DNA of 64,000 nt. Origin: Candidatus Vicinibacter proximus. Its GTDB lineage: Bacteria; Bacteroidota; Bacteroidia; Chitinophagales; Saprospiraceae. Of this stretch, positions 8,112-18,340 are shown in pieces. A program made the position numbers and the translations under genes. Numbering within the stretch: position 1 is the first letter of the stretch; each line of letters starts with the position of its first letter. Where the stretch lies: contig JADJOE010000003.1 in NCBI GenBank assembly GCA_016713905.1, forward strand, positions 186,001 through 250,000. The letters are read 5' to 3'. The notes under the pieces are model-generated. The model saw only the letters and a program-made list of their open reading frames with translations. It ran no database searches and was not told the origin of the DNA.

Positions 8112-11111
8112 CTATTTGAATGTAACGTTTAAGCCAAATAAGAATACAGCTGAAACAGGGTATATGTTTAATTCAATGCCTGCCTCATTTTGGTTTCCCG
8201 GAAGTTCTGGCGTGAAACCTGTGTATTTAGTCAGTAACAATGGGTTTTGTGCGCCGATAAAAAATCTCAGGGTTTCAATGGATCTCCAGAATTTGTTTGC
8301 ATCCAGTTTATAGCCAATGGTCACATTATTGATTCTGAAAAAAGAACCTGATTCAACAAAGTAGTCAGAAGGAAAAGGTGTAGTGTTGCTTGCTCTTGGA
8401 TTCTTATTTTCATTGGATCCGGGTACCCAACGATTTTTGGCGACATCCAGTTCGACATTGTAATTACTGCCGAAGCGAATTCCTTTTTTGGCATTATACA
8501 CTTTATTGCCAAGCAGGCTGAACAAATCTATGGAGGCATCCCAATTTTTCCAGGTGACTGCGTAGTTCATTCCGATCATAAATTTTGGTTGATATGAACC
8601 TATATGTTCTCTGTCGAGGTTGTCGATAATACCATCGTTGTTTAGATCCTTTAATCTGAGATCACCGGGTTTGGTGTTGATGATGTGTGGGTAAGCTTTT
8701 ATTTCTTCTTCATTCTGAAATATACCATCCGTGCGGTAGACCCAAAAGGATCCTATTTCGTAACCTTCCAGGGTTTGTGTTGCGGTTGATCCATTCCCGA
8801 GACTACCAAAATTCAAAGCCCTGCCAAGACCAACATTGTCCACGACATTTTTATTGTAGGTAAAAGTGGAAGAGACTACTTGTGTAAATTCATTCTTTGC
8901 CGGTAGTCTGTATTTTATTCCTAATTCAACACCGTAATTCAATACATCCGCAGCATTGGTCAATAGAGAATTGCCAAATCCCAAGGAAGCATAAGGTATG
9001 GTATATAAAGCATCCTGGGCTTTCTTGTGGTAAAAATCTAGTTCACCTACAAACCTTTGTTTGAGTAAAGAAAATTCAATACCAAAATCATATTCTGTAA
9101 CTACTTCCCACTTCAGATTGGGGTCTACGATACCTGTAACAGTCGCACCATCTATTCTGTCCGTTCCGAAATAAGTGAACAGTCTTTCTGTGGGGCGAAG
9201 ATCAAATTGTCCGGGACGAATTACATCATTTCCGACCAAGCCAAAACTTACTCTGATTTTAAGTTCATCCACAATGTTTACGGACTGCATAAAATTTTCC
9301 TGACTCAATATCCAGCCAAGACCGATGCTGGGAAAACTTGCCCATCTGTTGTTTGCCGGAAAATTACTGTTGGCATCTCGCCGGATGGTAGCATTAAGCA
9401 AATATCTTTCGAGCAGTTTGTAATTTAATCGGGCAAAATAAGACTCCCTTCTAAAGTAATTTTCGATTGGGTCACGTAAATTCTGCTGTCCTCTGCTGGT
9501 ATCTGTAAAATTTAATTTCCAGTAAGATTCATCATTGGGAATATCGTAATTGGTTATGGTTGCTTTGCTCATCCAGCCGTCCCTGCGTTCTGCTGTATGA
9601 CCCAACATAAATTTAAATTCATGTTCAGATCCAAAAGTTTTGGTAAAGCTCAGAGTGTTGTCCCAAACCCATTGATAAATGGTATCTCTGTTAAATCTGA
9701 GATCAGCTTTTTCATTTTGCTGACCACCTTGTATGCCATTTGCCTGATAGGTATAATATTGCTCCAGATATTCCCAGCCATTGTTATTTTCTATATCTAA
9801 TCCAACCTGTGATTTAAAGTCAAGGTGTTTTAGAAAATGATAGGTGCCAAACAAAGTCCCCTGATAACGGTTGCCATAACTTCTGTCATTAACTGTTTTT
9901 ATGGTTGCATAAGGATTGCCTACATTGTTGATCACGTTAGAAGTATTGCCAAAAGTTCCATCCGGATTAACAGCATTAAAAATTGGTGCTGCAATGTATG
10001 CCTGAGTAAAAACAGAATAGGGTTTATTGTTTGCAATAAATCGCGAATAAGACAAGGTATTTCCCAGTTTGATATTTTTATTCAATTTATATTCATGGTT
10101 ATAGCGCAAAGTGTAGCGATTGTAATTGTTGTCCAGAAGAATTCCATTAACCTGCAAAAGTCCACTGGAAAAATAGTAGGTGTAATTATTTATTTTGCCG
10201 GACATGGATAGATTATGATTGTGGAAGAATGCCGGTCTGGTAATTTGATCATACCAATCTGTAGTTCCTGTTACATCACCTTGCGTTATTGCAGGAAATT
10301 CTGCGGCATCATTGGCATATTGTGCATAATATCCCGGTGGGGACATTTTTACACTATTGATGAGTAAACGCATACCCAACTGATTGTCATAATTTACCTT
10401 GAATTTTTTCTTGCTGTCGGAAGCTGTGGTGATCAGGATTACCCCATTGGCAGCTCTTGCGCCATAAATGGCCGTAGAGGATGCATCTTTGAGTACATCA
10501 ATCGTCACGATATCATTTGAGTTGAGATTTCGAATGTCTGTGGTAATAACACCATCCACAACATATAATGGATCTGCACCACCCAAAATGGATCCAACAC
10601 CCCGAATACGGACTTTTGGACTGGTGCCTGGTGCACCTGAATTGATGATGCTTACCCCGGCTACTTTTCCCTGAATGGCCTCGGTAACTGTCAAGCTGGG
10701 GATGTTTCGAATGTCGCTCGCTTTGATGGTCGAGGAAGAACCGGTCAGGTCAGATTTTTTTGTTGTGCCATAACCAATGACTACTACCTGATCCAGTAAC
10801 TTAGAGTCTTCAGCCAAATTGAAATCATAGTTCCCTGCTACCCGAATTTCTTTCTCCTGTGTAATGTAGCCGGTCATACTAATTTTCAGGATACAGGGAA
10901 TGGGAATTTCCAAGATATAATTTCCTGACTCATCTGTCAAGGTTCCCTGTGTTGTCCCTTTAACCGCAATGGTTGCGAAGGCTAATTTCTCATTTGAAGC
11001 ACCTGTGACAGACCCTTTTAGAATAACATTTGTGGATTGAGAAAAAGCCTGCATGGTAAGCACCAAACTCAAAATGAACAGGCCTGGGAATTGAATTTTT
11101 TTTGTTCGCAT
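8112..11111 (-). CDS. susC: SusC/RagA family TonB-linked outer-membrane transporter
   Basis: The 999-residue protein starts with a signal peptide (about 1-24, ending QAFSQ). A carboxypeptidase-regulatory-like domain (LKGSVTGASNEKLAFATIAV to GNYILEI) follows at about 28-110. The plug domain has the SusC signature (VVIGYGTTKKSDLTGSSSTI and the VRIRGVGSILGGADPLYVVDG stretch). The C-terminal beta-barrel ends in Phe-Lys. It imports oligosaccharides released at the surface using TonB energy. It is the first gene of the locus and is followed by susD. No HTCS, SusR or sigma/anti-sigma pair is adjacent, so its regulator is encoded elsewhere. An FQ-like N-terminal signalling domain is absent, arguing against anti-sigma control. 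Confidence 0.97.
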   Translation of the reverse strand: MRTKKIQFPGLFILSLVLTMQAFSQSTNVILKGSVTGASNEKLAFATIAVKGTTQGTLTDESGNYILEIPIPCILKISMTGYITQEKEIRVAGNYDFNLAEDSKLLDQVVVIGYGTTKKSDLTGSSSTIKASDIRNIPSLTVTEAIQGKVAGVSIINSGAPGTSPKVRIRGVGSILGGADPLYVVDGVITTDIRNLNSNDIVTIDVLKDASSTAIYGARAANGVILITTASDSKKKFKVNYDNQLGMRLLINSVKMSPPGYYAQYANDAAEFPAITQGDVTGTTDWYDQITRPAFFHNHNLSMSGKINNYTYYFSSGLLQVNGILLDNNYNRYTLRYNHEYKLNKNIKLGNTLSYSRFIANNKPYSVFTQAYIAAPIFNAVNPDGTFGNTSNVINNVGNPYATIKTVNDRSYGNRYQGTLFGTYHFLKHLDFKSQVGLDIENNNGWEYLEQYYTYQANGIQGGQQNEKADLRFNRDTIYQWVWDNTLSFTKTFGSEHEFKFMLGHTAERRDGWMSKATITNYDIPNDESYWKLNFTDTSRGQQNLRDPIENYFRRESYFARLNYKLLERYLLNATIRRDANSNFPANNRWASFPSIGLGWILSQENFMQSVNIVDELKIRVSFGLVGNDVIRPGQFDLRPTERLFTYFGTDRIDGATVTGIVDPNLKWEVVTEYDFGIEFSLLKQRFVGELDFYHKKAQDALYTIPYASLGFGNSLLTNAADVLNYGVELGIKYRLPAKNEFTQVVSSTFTYNKNVVDNVGLGRALNFGSLGNGSTATQTLEGYEIGSFWVYRTDGIFQNEEEIKAYPHIINTKPGDLRLKDLNNDGIIDNLDREHIGSYQPKFMIGMNYAVTWKNWDASIDLFSLLGNKVYNAKKGIRFGSNYNVELDVAKNRWVPGSNENKNPRASNTTPFPSDYFVESGSFFRINNVTIGYKLDANKFWRSIETLRFFIGAQNPLLLTKYTGFTPELPGNQNEAGIELNIYPVSAVFLFGLNVTFK

Positions 11112-11480
11112 TCAAGTTAATTTAACTTTTAAGAATGGCTAAGTTAATGCAATTAGTGCAAATAAAATTAATCCAGTTATGTTGGCCTGGATTTAGCTAC
11201 CAATTGTAAGCTCACAAAAATAACAAACTTTGCTTTTGTTCGTATGCCATGAAAGCAACTGTTTAAATTTGAATTTATGCTCTCTTACCAATTTGACAAC
11301 TTCGTACGCATTCTGGAATTTTGTTTTGAATGGATACTTACCACAGAATATGCCGAATTGTTACATTGTATCTTACGGTAGTTACATTATTTTTGGTTAT
11401 TGCGAATGAAATTTGATTTTATCCTTAAAATTGCTTATATTCACATCGATACTTTATTTATTCATGCAAAAAAAGAAAAG
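11112..11480. other. Intergenic region upstream of susC and the small membrane-protein gene
   Basis: This AT-rich 369-bp gap separates divergent genes and must hold the promoter of the polysaccharide locus. On the minus strand the bases 11215-11222 read TATTTTTG, matching the Bacteroidota -7 consensus TAnnTTTG about 104 bp before the susC ATG. I could not find a -33 TTTG at the usual spacing, so the promoter call is weak. Nothing else was recognised. Confidence 0.35.
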
Positions 11481-11633
11481 ATGAGCAATTTACTTTATTT
11501 AGTGGCCGTGATTCTTGTGATTGGCTGGGCCTTGGGATTTTTTGTTTTTCATACCGGAGGAATCATTCACGTTTTATTGATTATTGCACTGATTGCAATA
11601 ATTCTCCGATTGATAAGAGGCGGGAGTCTATAG
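11481..11633 (+). CDS. Small lmo0937-family membrane protein
   Basis: The 50-residue protein starts at the ATG at 11481, behind a purine-rich AAAAGAAAAG stretch. The reading frame stays open further upstream, but those 27 residues do not resemble the family. Two hydrophobic segments (about 4-20 and 27-43) flank a short HTGG turn, and the end is basic (RLIRGG). This matches the lmo0937/DUF5670 family of roughly 50-residue membrane proteins. Its molecular function is unknown; relatives are often stress-induced. It is monocistronic and followed by a terminator. Confidence 0.75.
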   Translation: MSNLLYLVAVILVIGWALGFFVFHTGGIIHVLLIIALIAIILRLIRGGSL

Positions 11634-11661
11634 TCTATAAGAGCATATTTTGGTTTCAAGG

Positions 11662-11700
11662 GCATGACACCTGTTCTGGTGTATGTGCTCTTTTTTATTT
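11662..11700 (+). terminator. Intrinsic terminator after the small membrane protein
   Basis: GCATGACACC pairs with GGTGTATGTGC, with one bulged A and a 6-nt loop, followed directly by CTTTTTTATTT. It lies 29 bp after the stop at 11633. Confidence 0.75.
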
Positions 11701-11746
11701 AAAATATACCGTTGTGGCTTCGAAACTAAATTTTCTTCACCTGAGT

Positions 11747-14248
11747 TTAGGCTATTTTATTTCTGGAAAATATTCTGAGATATTTAATCACTTCCAAAAT
11801 TCCAAGCATGATCAGTGCAGCAATTAAGGAAGTTTTAAAATGTGCGTAACCCGGATGTTCAAAACCAAAAAGTTCCCTAAAGGAAGGAACAGTTATGGTG
11901 AGCATCAACAAGGAAATTGCAAGAAAAAGAATAAAGAGTGCAGCTTTGTTGGTATAGATAAAAACAGAAAGGAAGCTTCTGGTTTTTGACAGATTGTTCA
12001 GAATGAGAAAAATATTACCAATTATCAGAGCAGAGAAGGTAATTGCCCTCACTTCACCCTGGGAATGTCCCTCTGCTATGGAAATAAAATAAATGGTGAG
12101 TACCATCGACAGTAAAATCAGTCCCTGCAGGATGCTAAACATCATTTTTCTGGTTCCAAAGAAATTTTTATTGGTTTCTCTGGGTGGTCTTCTCATGATG
12201 TTTTTTTCTTCTGTTTCGGATTCAAATGCAACGGAACAAACCGGATCAATAATCAATTCCATAAATACAATATGTAAAGGCATCAGAATGGTAGGAATGG
12301 AGGGAATGAATGCAGGTATAAGACTTAAACCTATGATGGGAATGTGTATGGCAATGATATAAGACATTGCTTTTTGTAAATTGTCAAATATTCTTCTGCC
12401 GGAACGAATGGCAGCGACAATTGATGCAAAGTTGTCATCCAGCAATACAAGAGAGGAGGCTTCCCTGGCTACATCCGTACCCTTGTTACCCATTGCGATA
12501 CCAATATTCGCAGCTTTCAAAGCGGGCGCATCATTCACGCCATCCCCGGTCATGGCGACAATTTCATTGTTTTGCTGAAGTGCTCTAACGATGCGCAATT
12601 TTTGTTCCGGTATCACTCTTGCAAATATGCTCACCCCTTCAATTTTTTCTTTTAACTCTGCATCAGATAATTTTGCAAGTTCTTCCCCGGTCATTATTTT
12701 ACCATCTTTTGGTAAGCCAATTTGTTTGCCAATGCTTTTTGCAGTAACCGAATAGTCGCCTGTGATCATGATCACCCTTACACCTGCATTGAGACTTTCT
12801 TTAATTGCATGGCGAACCTCCGGTCTTACCGGATCTTCCAAACCAAGAAATCCAAGAAACTGATAATGAAATCCAAACTGCGTCTCCGGTAAATCATTGG
12901 GGACATTTATTGCATGCGCCACAGCAAGAACGCGATAACCTTGTTCGGCAAGCTGGTGTAAGGCGTTTAAATGTTTTCTTTTCTCCTGACCGGATAGTTT
13001 GCATAAGTCAAGAACGGTCTCTGGCGCCCCCTTTAAAGAAATGCTGATCTTATCTGCAACATCCTTCAGCACCCTGGTTGTTGCCATTAGGTTTTTACTA
13101 AAGGCATACTCCCTGATTAATTGGAGTTCGTGTGTATGATCCCGAATGACTTCTTTATAAATCTTGATGATCGCAGATTCAGTGGGGTCAATGGAATCAG
13201 GAACAGAGGCTTTATACCCTGAATAAAGTAATTCTCTTAATTGAAGATGATTGTCGTGAAAAATATTTTTATGCAGGATCCTGTTGCCATCATAAATGGC
13301 AGTCACCTCCATTTTATTCTGTGTGATTGTCCCGGTTTTATCGCTACATAACACTGTTGCGGAACCCAGAGACTCAATGGCGGATGCATTTCTGGTCAAT
13401 ACTTTTTTTTGAGAGAGTCTCCAGGCACCCAGAGCTAAAAATATAGTCAGCACTACCGGGAATTCTTCGGGTAGTATAGCCATGGCAGAAGCAAGTCCCG
13501 TAAGCAATGCATAGATTAAATCTCCTTTGGTAAAATAATATGCCGTGACTACGGCTATACTTAAGATTCCCCCAATGATAAACAGATTGCGAATCAGAAT
13601 TTTCATTTCTTTCTGAAGCCGTGTCTGTTCCTGGGTGATATCGGAAAGAGCAGTGCCGATTTTACCAAATGCAGTTTGAGGTCCGGTGGTTAAAACTTCT
13701 GCAACTGCAGAGCCTCGCACTACTAAACTGCCACTAAATACTTGCCCCTCGCTCTTTTGTTTTTCTACCTGTACAGATTTACGAACAGGTACAGATTCAC
13801 CAGTAAGAAGAGATTCATCTGCATGAAGATTGTTTTCTTCCAAAAGCTGTGCATCCGCAGAGATCCTGTCCCCTTCATTCAGTATTAAAATGTCCCCCGG
13901 GACGACCTCTCTTCCCGGGATCCGGATTCTTTGACCGTCTCGAATGACAATTGCCCGCGGAGATGCTAAGCTTTTTAATGCATCCAAAGCCTTCTCTGTC
14001 TTTTGGTATTGGTAGAAGGTTATAAATATGATGATCAAAATGGAGGAAAGCAGTACGATCCCTTCTCGGTAATCACCCAAAAGCATGTACAATACACCAC
14101 AACCGATTAATAAAGCAAACATCGGCTCCTTCATCACCTCAAGCGCTATATGCCACAAACTCTTTGGCTTTGCAGAAGGCAATTCATTAAATCCGAATTG
14201 TGTAAGATTTGCTTTGGCGGTAGATGTACTTAACCCTTGATGATTCAT
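11747..14248 (-). CDS. P2-type cation-transporting ATPase
   Basis: The 833-residue integral membrane pump has an N-terminal cation-ATPase domain (about 1-60) and an actuator with TGES at 149-152. TM4 carries PEEFP at 260-264, and the phosphorylation site is CSDKTGT with Asp303. A KGAPE nucleotide-binding motif and MTGDGVNDAPALKAANIGIAMG hinge are present, and the C-terminal membrane helices are complete. The layout is that of Ca2+/cation P2 pumps (SERCA/PMR1 relatives). TM4 has PEEFP instead of PEGLP and TM6 reads MELIIDPVCSVAFESE, so the ion cannot be assigned safely; calcium export is the default guess. It stands alone, divergent from the next gene. Confidence 0.92.
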   Translation of the reverse strand: MNHQGLSTSTAKANLTQFGFNELPSAKPKSLWHIALEVMKEPMFALLIGCGVLYMLLGDYREGIVLLSSILIIIFITFYQYQKTEKALDALKSLASPRAIVIRDGQRIRIPGREVVPGDILILNEGDRISADAQLLEENNLHADESLLTGESVPVRKSVQVEKQKSEGQVFSGSLVVRGSAVAEVLTTGPQTAFGKIGTALSDITQEQTRLQKEMKILIRNLFIIGGILSIAVVTAYYFTKGDLIYALLTGLASAMAILPEEFPVVLTIFLALGAWRLSQKKVLTRNASAIESLGSATVLCSDKTGTITQNKMEVTAIYDGNRILHKNIFHDNHLQLRELLYSGYKASVPDSIDPTESAIIKIYKEVIRDHTHELQLIREYAFSKNLMATTRVLKDVADKISISLKGAPETVLDLCKLSGQEKRKHLNALHQLAEQGYRVLAVAHAINVPNDLPETQFGFHYQFLGFLGLEDPVRPEVRHAIKESLNAGVRVIMITGDYSVTAKSIGKQIGLPKDGKIMTGEELAKLSDAELKEKIEGVSIFARVIPEQKLRIVRALQQNNEIVAMTGDGVNDAPALKAANIGIAMGNKGTDVAREASSLVLLDDNFASIVAAIRSGRRIFDNLQKAMSYIIAIHIPIIGLSLIPAFIPSIPTILMPLHIVFMELIIDPVCSVAFESETEEKNIMRRPPRETNKNFFGTRKMMFSILQGLILLSMVLTIYFISIAEGHSQGEVRAITFSALIIGNIFLILNNLSKTRSFLSVFIYTNKAALFILFLAISLLMLTITVPSFRELFGFEHPGYAHFKTSLIAALIMLGILEVIKYLRIFSRNKIA

Positions 14249-14637
14249 TCTTTTACTAAATCCCCAAGTTACGTCTTTTAATTCCTAATCCATTGATCTT
14301 AATCACCAAAATGTTTGATTTTGGTTTTATTACTGCTATGTACAACAATACATCGACACGTTGAATTCAAAGTATTCAAATCTAAATCTGAATTTTTATT
14401 TTTTTTTACGTTATTCAAGGAGGATCTGTAATTTGTGTAATGTGGATTCATGGAGGAAATCTTTTGTTAACCAAAATATTAATTTATCCATAGAGTGCAT
14501 TTATTATTAAATTTTTAATGGGATAATTCATTGGAAAATAGTGTAGGCGTGATCTGAAAAAAGTATATCTCCAACATTATAATCAAATCATTATTTTGTG
14601 CCGACTAATGGTTCAACCACTGCTTAGGTCAAGGTAT
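14249..14637. other. Intergenic region between divergent ATPase and tocopherol-cyclase-like genes
   Basis: This AT-rich 389-bp gap must hold both promoters. A GGAGGATCTG stretch near 14420 is followed by no start codon at useful distance. I found no clear paired -33/-7 boxes, hairpin or RNA gene. Confidence 0.3.
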
Positions 14638-15630
14638 ATGATGGTAATAAAAAAAGTACAATCGTTTTTTAATCCGGAGCGATTTCAGGGTTGGGGAAAG
14701 GATAAAAAGTATTTTGAAGGTTGGTATTTTAAAGTGGTAGATGCTTCGGAAAAATTTGCTTTTGCCATCATTCCAGGTATTGCCATAGATGAGAATGGGC
14801 AGCGTCAGGCATTCATCCAGATACTGGATGGTAAAAATCATAAATCTGATTATCACCGTTTTGATTTTGGCGAGTTTGTACCTTCCTCCAAAAAATTTAT
14901 GGTTTCCATAGGTGATAATAATTTTTCTGATCACACACTCATTTTGAAACTACCTCAGGTAAATGGAGAATTGCGGTTCCGAAACACAGTATCCTGGCCT
15001 AAACCCATTTATTCTCCCGGAATCATGGGACCGTATGCATTCGTTCCGTTTATGGAATGTTATCATGGGATTGTCAGTATGGATCACTCTATCGAAGGCT
15101 TTCTAAATGTAAATGGAGAACACATTGATTTTTCTGGTGGCAGAGGCTATATTGAAAAGGATTGGGGCAGGTCCTTTCCAAGAGCCTATGTTTGGATGCA
15201 ATCCAATCATTTTACTGCATCCGGAATTTCTGTAAAAGCCTCCGTAGCAAAGATTCCGTGGATTCGGAATTCGTTTGTAGGATTTATTGCCGGTGTTTGG
15301 CTTGAGAACAGGCTTATCCGATTTACTACCTATAACGGATCCAAATTAGTTAAACTGGCCATTGAAGAAAAAAAACTGGACCTGGTCCTAGAGAGCAGAA
15401 AATATCAATTTGAATTGGAGGCAACAAGAGGGGAGTCCACCATACTCGCTTCCCCGATTCAGGGAATGATGGATGGAAGAATCGAAGAAAGCATGACCTC
15501 CACCATGGAAGTAAAAATTACCGAGAAGAAAAGTAATTCTATCTTGCTGCAGGATTCTGGCAGAAATGCAGGACTTGAAGTCGCCGGAGATATCCGTCAA
15601 ATTATAACAGGAAAATCATTAAATAATTAA
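14638..15630 (+). CDS. Tocopherol cyclase family-like protein (PF14249)
   Basis: Starting at the ATG at 14638, after a TCAAGG stretch, the product has 330 residues; an upstream in-frame ATG at 14596 would add 14 residues unlike the family. It opens with FNPERFQGWGKDKKYFEGWYFK and contains MDHSIEGFLNVNGEHIDFSG, GRGYIEKDWGRSFPRAYVWMQS and NHF. These are hallmarks of the tocopherol-cyclase-like fold of two lipocalin-like halves. Plant and cyanobacterial members cyclise tocopherol precursors. Bacteroidota lack that pathway, so the substrate here is unknown. There is no signal peptide, so it is probably cytosolic. It converges with the DUF3276 gene. Confidence 0.85.
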   Translation: MMVIKKVQSFFNPERFQGWGKDKKYFEGWYFKVVDASEKFAFAIIPGIAIDENGQRQAFIQILDGKNHKSDYHRFDFGEFVPSSKKFMVSIGDNNFSDHTLILKLPQVNGELRFRNTVSWPKPIYSPGIMGPYAFVPFMECYHGIVSMDHSIEGFLNVNGEHIDFSGGRGYIEKDWGRSFPRAYVWMQSNHFTASGISVKASVAKIPWIRNSFVGFIAGVWLENRLIRFTTYNGSKLVKLAIEEKKLDLVLESRKYQFELEATRGESTILASPIQGMMDGRIEESMTSTMEVKITEKKSNSILLQDSGRNAGLEVAGDIRQIITGKSLNN

Positions 15631-15712
15631 TTATTGGAATTGCTTCGTAAAGCTTAAACGAAGAGGAGATTTATTGGAATGGTACAAAGATTCTTACGAA
15701 TCAAAATAGAGA

Positions 15713-16048
15713 TTACCAAGTCATATCATCTTCTTTCTTCTCCGTGTTTCCTTCGTTGTACTCCTCATCTCTTTTGGCAAAGGAATCATAATCAAAATCA
15801 GGAAGGTACTTGGTTTTAATTTCGTTTACAGTGTCCTGCAGGGATTGGACAAATCTGTTAAAATCTTCCTTGTAAATAAATATTTTATGACGCTCAAATC
15901 CATCTCCATTAAACTTTTTGGTGCTTTCGGTGATGGATACGTAAAAGTCTTCTCCTTTTGTTTTGCGGATGTCAAAAAAATAAGTCCTCCTCTTTCCAGC
16001 ACGCATTTTGTTTGAGTAGACAATGTCTTGTTGTCGATCTTTTTCCAC
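15713..16048 (-). CDS. DUF3276 family PUR-domain protein
   Basis: The 111-residue protein starts at GTG (16048). Residues about 18-80 (RAGKRRTYFFDIRKTKGEDFYVSITESTKKF) match DUF3276, a Bacteroidota family with a PUR-alpha-like fold expected to bind single-stranded DNA or RNA. The C-terminus is acidic and probably disordered (KRDEEYNEGNTEKKEDD). The sequence is very similar to family members, which usually begin MEEKK or similar, supporting the GTG start. Its physiological role is not established. Confidence 0.85.
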   Translation of the reverse strand: MEKDRQQDIVYSNKMRAGKRRTYFFDIRKTKGEDFYVSITESTKKFNGDGFERHKIFIYKEDFNRFVQSLQDTVNEIKTKYLPDFDYDSFAKRDEEYNEGNTEKKEDDMTW

Positions 16049-16229
16049 AGTTCTTTATTTAATTGGTCATAAATTTAAACACAAAATCCTAAAATCCTAA
16101 TCTGTTTTTTGTCAGGACTTCAATTAACTACCAAATTGGTTATGGACAACAATTACCGTTCTTTTAATATTATTAATATATTTAATGTATATATTGCTTT
16201 AATGCAATGGATTAAAATAAGTAATCTGC

Positions 16230-18089
16230 CTATCTGACCGCAATCAGGTAATCTTCATTCCTACCTGCAATTTCTGTCTGATACATTTTCCAAAACAAGC
16301 CTTTCGCTTCAATCAGCTCCTCAAAATTACCCCGCTCCACAATTCTGTGGTGATCTATAACTAGAATTTCGTCCATTTCTTTGGTTTGGCTTAAACGATG
16401 GGAGATGAGGATCAAACTTTTATTCTGAAGTTCCTGATTCAGTTCTCGGAGAATATGCTCCTCCGTATTTGCATCCACAGCAGACAAACAATCATCCAGA
16501 ATAAAAATGGAAGCAGGTTTCATCAGCGCCCTGGCTAAGCTAATTCTTTGTTTTTGACCACCGGAAAGCGTTACTCCTCTTTCCCCCATGATGGTTTGGT
16601 ATTGGTTAGAGAAAGATTCAATTTCTTTGTCGATGGCAGCAGCTTCACTGGCTCGCTGGATTTTTTCCATGGTGTTCACCACATGATTGTCTTCACCAAA
16701 AAGGATGTTCGCTGCAATGGTGTCAGAGAACAGGAAGACATCCTGTGGTACATAGGAAATTGCTTTTCTTAATTGGATCAGGTCAAGATTTCTAATGTCA
16801 TTACCTCCAATGCTTATCGCACCGGAATTCGGATCATACATCCTGACCAATAATTCTGCGATGGTGGATTTTCCTGATGCGGTCTTGCCTACGATGGCAA
16901 TGTGTTTTCCATGAGGTAAAGAGAAGGATATTTCTTTCAATGCTTCAATTTCATTCTCAGGATAATGAAAGGAAACATGGTCAAAGTTTATGTCTAATGG
17001 TTCAGGGAATTTATCCGCTTGAATTTTTGTTTTGACCTGTGGGGATAAATTCAGAAATTCATTAATCCTTTTCTGGGAAGCTTCTGCCTGCTGGATAATA
17101 GAGGCACACCAACCAATGGCTGAAACAGGCCAGGTAAGCATGTTGATGTAAATTACAAATTCTGCAATGTTTCCGGGGGTTACGGTTCCTTTGAACACAT
17201 CAAGACCACCCACATAAATGGTAATTAATGTACTTAGTCCAATGAGAAGAAACATAGATGGAAAAAACAGGGCTTCCACGCGGTTCAATTCCAAAGAAAG
17301 ATCTTTATAACGGTTGCTTTCGAGATCAAATTTTTGTTTCCAGTTTTCTTCCCGGTTGAAGGACTTGATAATTCTGATCCCGCTAAAAGCTTCCTGAGCC
17401 ATACTGGTGAGCCTGGCCAATTGTCGCTGAATTTTTTCCGATCTTTTATTGATCAGATTACTCACTTTATAAATGATAAAGCTCAGAAGGGGCAATGGCA
17501 GTAAGGTGTACACAGAAAGCCAGAAGTTGACTTTGAACATGGTTACAATGACAATGATAAAGAGTGTGATCAGATTAAATCCATAGAGAAAAGCTGGTCC
17601 CAGATACATCCTTACCTTGTTTACATCTTCACTGATTCTGGACATCACATCACCTATCTTGAACTTTTTGTAGAAGCCGGCATCCAGAGAAAGATAATGA
17701 TCAAAAATTTCTTTTCGCTGGTCGTATTCTATGAGTCGGGACATGACAATAATGGTCTGTCGCATGAAATACATAAAGATGCCCATCATAAGCGCACATC
17801 CCAGCACAATTAAACCAAAATACATGAGGTTGCTGATCAACTCTTCTCCATTCCTTTGTTCAGGATTCAGTTTTACAAAGGCAACTATTTCATCCAGGGC
17901 TTCCCTAATGGCCTGGGGTTGAAAAATTCTAAAAATATTGGAAAGTGAAATGAACAAGATACCAGCAATCAACTTGCTTTTGTATTTGAGAATAAGCGGG
18001 TTGAGCGTAAAGAGATGTTTCAATACTGAGTAGATTGTGGCGTAAAGGTAAGGAAGTCCAGGGTGTGTGCAGGAAAAATAAGAAGACAA
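16230..18089 (-). CDS. MsbA-like ABC exporter, fused permease and ATPase
   Basis: The ORF reads 619 residues from TTG at 18089. Another TTG at 18023 gives a protein starting at LKHLFTL, which fits family N-termini better, so the first 22 residues are doubtful. Six membrane helices fill about 35-320. The ATPase domain has Walker A GKTASGKST, Q-loop YVPQDVFLF, signature LSGGQKQR, Walker B ILDDCLSAVDA and an H-loop His (SHRL). One half is encoded, so it acts as a homodimer or with a partner. Lipid or drug export is typical, and the substrate is unknown. It diverges from fbp. Confidence 0.9.
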   Translation of the reverse strand: MSSYFSCTHPGLPYLYATIYSVLKHLFTLNPLILKYKSKLIAGILFISLSNIFRIFQPQAIREALDEIVAFVKLNPEQRNGEELISNLMYFGLIVLGCALMMGIFMYFMRQTIIVMSRLIEYDQRKEIFDHYLSLDAGFYKKFKIGDVMSRISEDVNKVRMYLGPAFLYGFNLITLFIIVIVTMFKVNFWLSVYTLLPLPLLSFIIYKVSNLINKRSEKIQRQLARLTSMAQEAFSGIRIIKSFNREENWKQKFDLESNRYKDLSLELNRVEALFFPSMFLLIGLSTLITIYVGGLDVFKGTVTPGNIAEFVIYINMLTWPVSAIGWCASIIQQAEASQKRINEFLNLSPQVKTKIQADKFPEPLDINFDHVSFHYPENEIEALKEISFSLPHGKHIAIVGKTASGKSTIAELLVRMYDPNSGAISIGGNDIRNLDLIQLRKAISYVPQDVFLFSDTIAANILFGEDNHVVNTMEKIQRASEAAAIDKEIESFSNQYQTIMGERGVTLSGGQKQRISLARALMKPASIFILDDCLSAVDANTEEHILRELNQELQNKSLILISHRLSQTKEMDEILVIDHHRIVERGNFEELIEAKGLFWKMYQTEIAGRNEDYLIAVR

Positions 18090-18313
18090 TAATGGAAGAG
18101 TTTAATTTCTGTATGCATAGCGAACCTGCTTCATTAATCCTCTCAAATCAAATTTAACCGTTACCATTTATCACCTTTAGATAAAATTTTGTTTTTCATC
18201 GATCACGATTATTTCCATAACGGTATAACCCATTTGCCTTTTTGCAGGTTTCTTGACGAATTTCCTCCGGGTCTTGGTAAAAAAAATGGGCAGCAGGACT
18301 TGGAGGCTTCTGT

Positions 18314-18321
18314 TATCTTTG
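18314..18321 (+). promoter_or_regulatory. -7 promoter element of fbp
   Basis: TATCTTTG followed by C matches the Bacteroidota TAnnTTTG element. It lies 19 bp before the GTG of fbp, giving a leader of roughly 14-20 nt. No -33 TTTG at standard spacing was found. Confidence 0.5.
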
Positions 18322-18340
18322 CATCAAATTTGGAATCAAG

